A stretch of 6,765 nt of DNA, taken from assembly GCA_947624945.1 (NCBI GenBank), contig CANQMJ010000129.1, forward strand, positions 1 through 6,765, in the 5' to 3' direction. Below, one piece after another: positions 1 to 4,182 of the stretch. The stretch is from an uncultured Clostridia bacterium. GTDB lineage: Bacteria; Bacillota; Clostridia; Oscillospirales; CAG-272. The position numbers were made by a program, and so were the translations under genes. The notes under the pieces are model-generated. The model did no database searches. It was given only the letters and a program-made list of their open reading frames with translations, and was not told the DNA's origin. How positions within the stretch are numbered: the first letter of the stretch is position 1; each line of letters begins with the position of its first letter.

Positions 1-1
1 A

Positions 2-88
2 ACATTGAGCCTGACAGCAAAGCAGGCGATGGATGCGCTTATGATACCGCCAACAGAACAGGCAAAGTACTTGGAGAAGCTGGGTTGA
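2..88 (+). CDS. C-terminal fragment of an unidentified protein (cut by window edge)
   Basis: The reading frame is open from the window edge to TGA at 86-88. It encodes 28 residues ending in ALMIPPTEQAKYLEKLG, preceded by a Thr/Lys/Gln-rich stretch. The amphipathic, low-complexity-free character and the tidy stop suggest a real C-terminus rather than chance. From memory, similar tails (a short helix, then an I-P-x-x-(E/D)-x-x-x-Y motif) occur in Rpn/PD-(D/E)XK-type mobile-element nucleases of gut Firmicutes. That link is weak and no function is claimed. The gene lies upstream of phage-derived remnants on the same strand, so it could be part of the same mobile region. Confidence 0.4.
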   Translation, partial: TLSLTAKQAMDALMIPPTEQAKYLEKLG

Positions 89-142
89 GATTCTATCTCC
101 TTTTTGCGTAGGTGTCCCATCATGGCATAATTCGTGACTAGC

Positions 143-176
143 GAGCGGTCGGCGGAACAATTTCTGTCGACCGCTC
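143..176. repeat. Inverted repeat, 9-bp perfect arms
   Basis: The arms gagcggtcg (143-151) and cgaccgctc (168-176) are exact reverse complements around a 16-nt loop. The repeat lies in a gene-free gap after the first partial CDS. No T-run follows the right arm, so an intrinsic terminator is unlikely in the + direction. It may be a structured remnant of a phage intergenic region or a protein-binding site. Confidence 0.5.
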
Positions 177-203
177 TATCAACAATGCAAGCGGAAGTTG
201 GGA

Positions 204-256
204 CGCGTGTCAAGGACGGCGGCAAGCAGCCCCGTTTATTTTATCCTTGACGCGCG
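204..256. repeat. Inverted repeat, 13-bp arms with one G-U type mismatch
   Basis: The left arm cgcgtgtcaagga (204-216) pairs with tccttgacgcgcg (244-256). There is one T/G mismatch (208/252), which would be a wobble pair in RNA. The loop is 27 nt. The repeat sits just upstream of the terminase remnant. It is the second strong inverted repeat within 120 bp, so the 89-265 gap appears to be structured noncoding DNA rather than a lost gene. Confidence 0.5.
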
Positions 257-265
257 GCATGGTTT

Positions 266-387
266 ATGCGATCCACGAAAAAGATCGACGGCGCGATCGC
301 CGTCATCGTAGCGCTCGACCGGGCGATTCGCTGTGACAATGATACCCCCGCTTCGGTTTATGACAGCAGGGGCATTTTGTTTATCTA
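266..387 (+). pseudogene. Remnant of phage terminase large subunit, extreme C-terminus only
   Basis: The frame beginning at ATG 266 encodes S-T-K-K-I-D-G, A-L-D-R-A-I-R and S-V-Y-D-S-R-G-I-L-F-I in that order. This is the order and spacing I know from the last ~40 residues of terminase large subunits (TerL) of Firmicutes siphophages, the ATPase/nuclease that packages phage DNA into capsids. The usual protein has roughly 550-600 residues, so the ATPase and nuclease domains are absent and the fragment cannot function. The frame runs on past the expected end near LFI into out-of-frame DNA of the fic remnant, which shows a recombination or deletion junction near 387-409. The ATG is an internal Met rather than a true start. 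Family assignment is from motif memory and is fairly confident. Confidence 0.65.
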
Positions 388-405
388 CCCGAGAGGACAT
401 TTTCT

Positions 406-1299
406 TTGGTACAAAGTACGGAAGCCTCTAACGCCATTGAAGGTATTGTTACGACCAATACGCGTATACGACAGTTGATCGAATAAAAACGACGCCCAAG
501 AACCGTTACGAACAGGAAATCGCCTGATACCGCGATGTGCTGGGTCTGATCCATGGAAGTTTTGACGTAATCCCGATCACGCAGAATTATATTCTTCAGC
601 TTCATAAAATCCTGTACAGCCACATGAACAACCCGATGGCAGGCAAAACGAAAAACGTGCAAAATTATATCGGCGCAGCTCATCCGGATGGTCACGTGGA
701 AATTCTGTTTACTCCGCTGCCGCCATATGAGACGCCGGAGGCACTGGATAGAATCTGCACGGAATACAACCGGGTTTCCGGAAATATGGAAATAGAACCG
801 CTTATCGCGATCCCCGTTTTTATTTACGACTTTCTTTGCATTCACCCTTTCAACGATGGGAACGGCAGAATGAGTCAGCTGCTGACCACTCTGCTTTTAG
901 ACAGAAGCGGCTTCTATGTCGGAAAATATATTCTCTCGAAGCAAAGATCGCAAAGAACAAGGACTTATATTATGACGCACTCGGTCAAGCGCAAATCGGC
1001 TGGCATGAATGCAAGGAAGATGCTGTTCCGTTCATCAAGTATCTGCTTGGAACGATCCTTGCTGCCTATAAGGATTTTGAGGATCTATTTGCCTTGGTAG
1101 AGGCAAAACTTTCCGCGCTCGAAACGGTAAGACGCGCTGCCATAAAAAAATTGACCGCTTTACAAAGCAGTACATTCGAGAACTGTGCCCCTCTTTCAGC
1201 GTCAGTTCCATAGAGGGTGCGCTGCGCAAGCTTGCGGCTTCAGGCGAACTGAAACGAGAAGGTTCCGGGAAAATTACTTGCTATTATAGAGTAAACTGA
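406..1299 (+). pseudogene. Decayed Fic-family protein (AMPylase-like), several frameshifts and a stop
   Basis: Fic enzymes transfer AMP or related groups from nucleotides to target proteins. Four frames together reproduce one Fic protein. Bases 406-483 give VQSTEASNAIEGIVTTNTR; 427-444 (S-N-A-I-E-G) matches the (S/T)xxxE(G/N) autoinhibitory motif. Bases 486-932 hold the core with the catalytic HPFNDGNGR motif (843-869; His codon 843-845). Bases 932-1150 continue with SLEAKIAKNKDLYYDAL. Bases 1150-1299 give a winged-helix-like tail ending YYRVN and TGA. Lesions are loss of one base near 484 that also creates TAA, an in-frame TGA at 525-527 where the family usually has Gly, loss of one base near 931, and a -1 shift at the A7 run 1144-1150. 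The usual ~70-residue N-terminus is missing, replaced by the terminase remnant. Inhibitory and catalytic motifs being in one chain would make it a class II Fic. It is almost certainly non-functional. Confidence 0.85.
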
Positions 1300-1443
1300 T
1301 TCCCACAACTATTCCGGTATTCTCTTAAGGATGGGGGATAATTAAGAAAAAACATGTTACCGAAATTGGAAAATGCTTCTGCACGTGATAAACAGTGAAG
1401 GACGTTTTTGCTCTGTGTGGCAACACTGACTGTCCATTTTATG

Positions 1444-1458
1444 CATACACACTGTATG
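1444..1458. repeat. 15-bp palindrome, cataca-cac-tgtatg
   Basis: The 6-bp arms cataca (1444-1449) and tgtatg (1453-1458) are exact reverse complements with a 3-nt centre. The size and symmetry fit a dimeric regulator site, but no promoter elements were found next to it. Confidence 0.35.
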
Positions 1459-1500
1459 GTCTACCGTCTCAACTTGATAAATGACACGAATATGATATGA

Positions 1501-1544
1501 GTGATTTTTCACATTCACATGTGAATAAAAAGTGAATTTTCACT
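1501..1544. promoter_or_regulatory. Cluster of three adjacent GTGA/TCAC palindromes, candidate regulator-binding array
   Basis: Three palindromes follow one another. The first is gtga-tttt-tcac (1501-1512), the second is the perfect 14-mer attcacatgtgaat (1513-1526), and the third is agtga-attt-tcact (1531-1544). Each uses the same GTGA/TCAC half-site, giving six half-sites in 44 bp. They lie about 30 bp upstream of a TATAAT box at 1575. The arrangement suggests cooperative binding by a dimeric transcription factor or an element-encoded DNA-binding protein. The protein is unknown, and nothing in the window is an obvious candidate. Confidence 0.45.
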
Positions 1545-1574
1545 CCGGTCCATCGGAAATCACGTAAATATGAG

Positions 1575-1580
1575 TATAAT
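1575..1580 (+). promoter_or_regulatory. Possible -10 box (TATAAT) downstream of the palindrome cluster
   Basis: A perfect TATAAT occurs at 1575-1580, but no good -35 box lies 16-18 bp upstream (bases near 1552-1557 are non-consensus). A promoter here would need an activator, which the palindrome cluster upstream could recruit. It would produce a transcript starting near 1587 that covers the short ORF at 1610. Confidence 0.3.
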
Positions 1581-1609
1581 ATAGTTGAGCTGCAGCGGAG
1601 AGGCTGTAT

Positions 1610-1666
1610 ATGCAACATGAAGCTGTCCCTGCAAAGTTTGATAAAAATTTTCTTATAATCACTTAA
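1610..1666 (+). CDS. Possible 18-codon leader or relic ORF
   Basis: ATG 1610 is preceded by the purine-rich GGAGAGG (1597-1603) at a 6-nt spacing, a convincing ribosome binding site. The frame encodes MQHEAVPAKFDKNFLIIT and stops at TAA 1664-1666. It could be a leader peptide, or the N-terminus of a gene whose rest was lost. I do not recognise the peptide. The support is the combination of -10 box, ribosome binding site and start codon. The short length means chance cannot be excluded. Confidence 0.25.
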   Translation: MQHEAVPAKFDKNFLIIT

Positions 1667-1794
1667 TCTCTGTGTAATGTAAGAGGGCTTTTTATTTTTT
1701 TCCATTACTTTGAAATATAAAACGCCTCTGTATAAATGAATTTGCACGCATACGCATAAAAATTAATATAATATCGAAATAATTTGTGGTTCTC

Positions 1795-1823
1795 TTGACT
1801 TTTCAATTTAATCTGCGTATAAT
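1795..1823 (+). promoter_or_regulatory. Consensus sigma-A promoter for the helicase gene
   Basis: The -35 box TTGACT (1795-1800) and the -10 box TATAAT (1818-1823) are separated by 17 bp, a near-perfect housekeeping promoter. Transcription would start near 1830, leaving a leader of about 25 nt before the ATT start codon at 1856. Confidence 0.8.
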
Positions 1824-1841
1824 TGAGATAAGATATCAATT
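1821..1841. promoter_or_regulatory. Operator-like inverted repeat over the helicase start site
   Basis: The arms aattga (1821-1826) and tcaatt (1836-1841) are exact reverse complements, extendable to 8 of 9 matches around a 3-nt centre at 1830-1832. The repeat overlaps the end of the -10 box and the predicted transcription start. This is the usual position for a repressor site. No repressor gene is seen in the window. Confidence 0.45.
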
Positions 1842-1858
1842 AGGAGATTCCGAAAATT
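1842..1858 (+). promoter_or_regulatory. Ribosome binding site AGGAG with ATT start codon
   Basis: AGGAG (1842-1846) is followed after 9 nt by ATT (1856-1858), in frame with the helicase. Between the in-frame TAG at 1841-1843 and GTG 1928 there is no ATG, GTG, TTG or CTG in this frame. Neither GTG 1928 nor ATG 1943 has any Shine-Dalgarno sequence. An AUU start is known for bacterial infC and gives weak, often regulated initiation. A point mutation or sequencing error from ATG is the alternative. Confidence 0.5.
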
Positions 1859-4066
1859 AATAGCAATGAAATTCAAAACAACACTAACAGTTCCCAGCAA
1901 AATTATGCTCCACAAAACAACACTCCAGTGCAACCCTATCCTATGTCATCCTATCCTTTGCAAGTGCCAAGAATTGATCTATCTTCCTTTCAATGTTTTA
2001 ACAATCTCCCTGACAATTACCCGCTGCCTTTTCCGATAAATATTAATAATTATTATTGCAAATATAATCCAAAGCCGTATTTTCACGGCATACCGAACAA
2101 GAACCCTGCGGATTTTTTCATTGATAGTATCAACTCCACTATTGCTCCACCTTCCGCGTATACTGCAGACAATAATGGCATTGAGCAAAATGGAATAAAA
2201 TGTATAAAAAAGGAAGCTGATTGGATTGGCGGCGCACTTTCTGAAGAAATGAAATCGTGGCAAAATTATCATTATATCAATCATATTACACCTTTTTTTG
2301 AGGAACCTTCTATAATAAATGCCCCGCCGGGGTATGGGAAGACCACGTTTGTGTTTCGCGAATTGAGGGAGAAAGCAAGTCAACAAAATTATTGCATACT
2401 TCTCGTAGTCAACCGCTCTATACTGAAAGGTCAAATTTCAAGACTGATAAGAGAGGAATTGGGAGGATACACGACTGGAGCGCCCGAAGATTCATTGTCT
2501 GTCTACGGAAATATTATCCTTTGCACATATCAATATTTTCTTAAAGATTTTCGTCAAATTGTAGATGACTTCCAAAACCATATACCATCGCAAAATTTGG
2601 GATACATTGTCATGGATGAAGTACATTATTTTATATCTGATTCAGCCTTTGGTGGTGCCACCCATGAAGTTCTTAGAAACATTCTGCTTTTAAGCTACAG
2701 ATGTTTTGATGAACATCTATTGTGCAAAGTAAATTATCCAGATGTAGAATTTAAGCATAGCTTTCCGCCTATAAAGCGAATATATATGACTGCAACTCCG
2801 GATTATGTCAGAGATGTCATAGTGTATGAAGAAAAATGCGCCCAAGAAATCAGGAAAGTACTACTTGAAATTTTTCCACACGTTAAATCATTTTTTAGTG
2901 GTTCAGGCAAATGGTTTTATAATTATATCGAAGAATTTGATTTTCCTGTAAAGGAGAGCAAAAAAAATATTAAACCCGTCTTCTACTTTAATCAGGAATA
3001 TATCATTCAACAAATTGCGAAATCCGACAAAAACGAAAGATGGCTTGTTTTCATAAACGACGTCAAGGCAGGACGCAAACTATGCAAATACATTCAAGAG
3101 GCGTTGGGTATCTCATCGGAATTTATTTGGGCTGACAGCGCTTCGGACAACATACGCAATGAACTTGAAGTCAAACAACGATTCGACTGTCGCGTGCTGA
3201 TTGCGACATCTGTCCTTGACAACGGAGTAAGCATAATAGACGATACACTGAAAAACATAGTTGTTGACACAACTGATAAAGTTCAACTAATACAGATGCT
3301 CGGCAGAAAACGTCTTGCTGACGACGAACCGGTTAATCTATATGTCACCAATAAGTCGGAGACTGACATCGTGAGCTATATACGATCAAACGATGAATGC
3401 CTTAGGAATATAGATGCTTCATATGGAGATGTAAGGACATTTGAAAATAACCTAATTTCAGACGGCTTTTTCGGGAGAGAATTGTTTAAATATAGTCCGG
3501 CTTTCGGAAAGCATATAGCATCCGACTATACAAAATATTACATCAAACGACGTGGTGATGAGCTTGTAAGGCTTAAATCCGAACTAAGCCGCGATAAGGA
3601 CGCCTTTGCAAAACTCGTATGCAGCTGGCTCAATATCGATTTTAACAATTCGATGATTGCAGACGATATGAAATACGTCGGCATATGGGCTGACATCGAA
3701 AAAATATTGAGCGACATAATCAAAGATTATCTTGAATGCAATAGTATAGATGAAAGTGAATTCGAAACTGCCACGTTAAAAGATAACGTTGTTCGTTTCC
3801 AAGATAAGGCAATAATATCAAAAAAAAGTTTAGGTAGCGTTGTTGACAAAATGTTGGACGCAATTAAATTGATCAAGTACCGCTCCGGAATCCGTACAGA
3901 GGAAGGCAAATGCTTATATAATGCAAACCAAATTCTGAACTTTTTCGCTTTAAATGGATTTGATCATTATAAATTTGAAGGGAAATCCGGCAAAGATACA
4001 AATAAGCTCGCATATAGGCTACGATATGTCGACGACGACGAGACCCAAAACGACGAGACCCAATAA
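1856..4066 (+). CDS. SF2 DExH-box helicase with Asn/Gln-rich N-terminal tail
   Basis: This is a predicted ATP-dependent nucleic-acid helicase or translocase of superfamily 2. Numbered from GTG 1928, it shows Walker A PPGYGKTT (133-140), motif Ia near VNRSILKGQ (161-169), the DEVH box in YIVMDEVH (226-233), motif III TAT (288-290), motif IV-like RWLVFIND (371-378), motif V ATSVLDNGVSI (426-436) and motif VI QMLGRKR (456-462). The ~250 residues after motif VI have no domain I recognise and no visible nuclease motif; the end looks like a small helical or winged-helix module. The ATT start adds 24 residues, half of them Asn or Gln, forming a disordered tail that continues into a Pro/Tyr/Asn-rich region up to about residue 60. 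GTG 1928 (712 residues) is the conventional alternative start. The gene has its own promoter, operator-like site and terminator, so it is monocistronic. It is clearly more AT-rich than the recombinase gene, which suggests a separate origin. A role in element replication, transfer or defence is possible, and the sequence does not decide. Confidence 0.85.
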   Translation: MNSNEIQNNTNSSQQNYAPQNNTPVQPYPMSSYPLQVPRIDLSSFQCFNNLPDNYPLPFPININNYYCKYNPKPYFHGIPNKNPADFFIDSINSTIAPPSAYTADNNGIEQNGIKCIKKEADWIGGALSEEMKSWQNYHYINHITPFFEEPSIINAPPGYGKTTFVFRELREKASQQNYCILLVVNRSILKGQISRLIREELGGYTTGAPEDSLSVYGNIILCTYQYFLKDFRQIVDDFQNHIPSQNLGYIVMDEVHYFISDSAFGGATHEVLRNILLLSYRCFDEHLLCKVNYPDVEFKHSFPPIKRIYMTATPDYVRDVIVYEEKCAQEIRKVLLEIFPHVKSFFSGSGKWFYNYIEEFDFPVKESKKNIKPVFYFNQEYIIQQIAKSDKNERWLVFINDVKAGRKLCKYIQEALGISSEFIWADSASDNIRNELEVKQRFDCRVLIATSVLDNGVSIIDDTLKNIVVDTTDKVQLIQMLGRKRLADDEPVNLYVTNKSETDIVSYIRSNDECLRNIDASYGDVRTFENNLISDGFFGRELFKYSPAFGKHIASDYTKYYIKRRGDELVRLKSELSRDKDAFAKLVCSWLNIDFNNSMIADDMKYVGIWADIEKILSDIIKDYLECNSIDESEFETATLKDNVVRFQDKAIISKKSLGSVVDKMLDAIKLIKYRSGIRTEEGKCLYNANQILNFFALNGFDHYKFEGKSGKDTNKLAYRLRYVDDDETQNDETQ
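4035..4064 (+). repeat. 15-bp tandem duplication at the helicase 3' end
   Basis: The unit acgacgagacccaa plus one variable base occurs at 4035-4049 and again at 4050-4064. It makes the C-terminus read DDETQ-NDETQ and the second copy runs into the stop codon. It looks like a recent slippage duplication that lengthened the acidic tail by five residues. Confidence 0.6.
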
Positions 4067-4070
4067 ATTT

Positions 4071-4102
4071 TTCAAGCATCCGCAGCTTTGCAGATGCTTG
4101 AA
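4071..4102 (+). terminator. Hairpin terminator of the helicase gene
   Basis: Perfect 10-bp arms ttcaagcatc (4071-4080) and gatgcttgaa (4093-4102) begin five bases after the helicase stop codon. The stem can extend by three inner pairs past one mismatch. A T-rich tract (4103-4114) follows. It insulates the recombinase gene from helicase transcription. Confidence 0.75.
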
Positions 4103-4117
4103 TTATTATATTTTCTC

Positions 4118-4146
4118 TTGAAATATTGCCCGCAATATGATACAAT
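4118..4146 (+). promoter_or_regulatory. Extended -10 promoter of the recombinase gene
   Basis: The -35 box TTGAAA (4118-4123), a 17-bp spacer and the -10 box TACAAT (4141-4146) are preceded by the TGn extension (4138-4140). This predicts transcription from near 4153 and a 30-nt leader. It is a strong housekeeping promoter, so the recombinase would need repression to remain silent. Confidence 0.8.
4123..4138. promoter_or_regulatory. Perfect 16-bp inverted repeat in the recombinase promoter spacer, candidate operator
   Basis: The arms atattgc (4123-4129) and gcaatat (4132-4138) are exact reverse complements around cc. They fill the space between the -35 and -10 boxes. A bound dimer would block RNA polymerase, so this is the best candidate site for control of integration and excision. 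The cognate repressor is not in the window. Confidence 0.55.
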
Positions 4147-4182
4147 GTAAATATGATATCTTGCATCCATAGGTGACCAACA

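Larger units (their letters stand above)
1300..1794. other. Gene-poor AT-rich spacer with palindromes
   Basis: No convincing protein-coding gene lies here on either strand. A 92-codon minus-strand frame (1469-1747) has no recognisable motif and no ribosome binding site that I can see. The stretch contains a 15-bp palindrome (1444-1458), a cluster of three GTGA/TCAC palindromes (1501-1544), a TATAAT box with a short leader ORF (1575-1666), and a poly-T rich stretch near 1688-1702 without a clear hairpin. It separates the degraded phage/fic remnants from the intact helicase gene and marks a visible drop in G+C. Confidence 0.6.

Noticed and set aside
381..845. Minus-strand frame of 154 codons
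   Set aside because: It lies opposite the fic remnant, where the plus-strand frames carry the Fic motifs; it is a shadow frame.
1469..1747. Minus-strand frame of 92 codons in the spacer
   Set aside because: AT-rich, no motif, no ribosome binding site, and it crosses the palindrome cluster; probably chance.
1866..1868. ATG 1866 as the helicase start
   Set aside because: It is in a different frame, which stops near 2040, and lies 19 nt from the AGGAG sequence.
89..1928. spoVT 5' part or a second att half-site inside the window
   Set aside because: I looked for coding sequence for GRVVIPKEIR and a copy of the GDPLEIYT-coding junction on both strands and saw none; the left end of the element must lie upstream.
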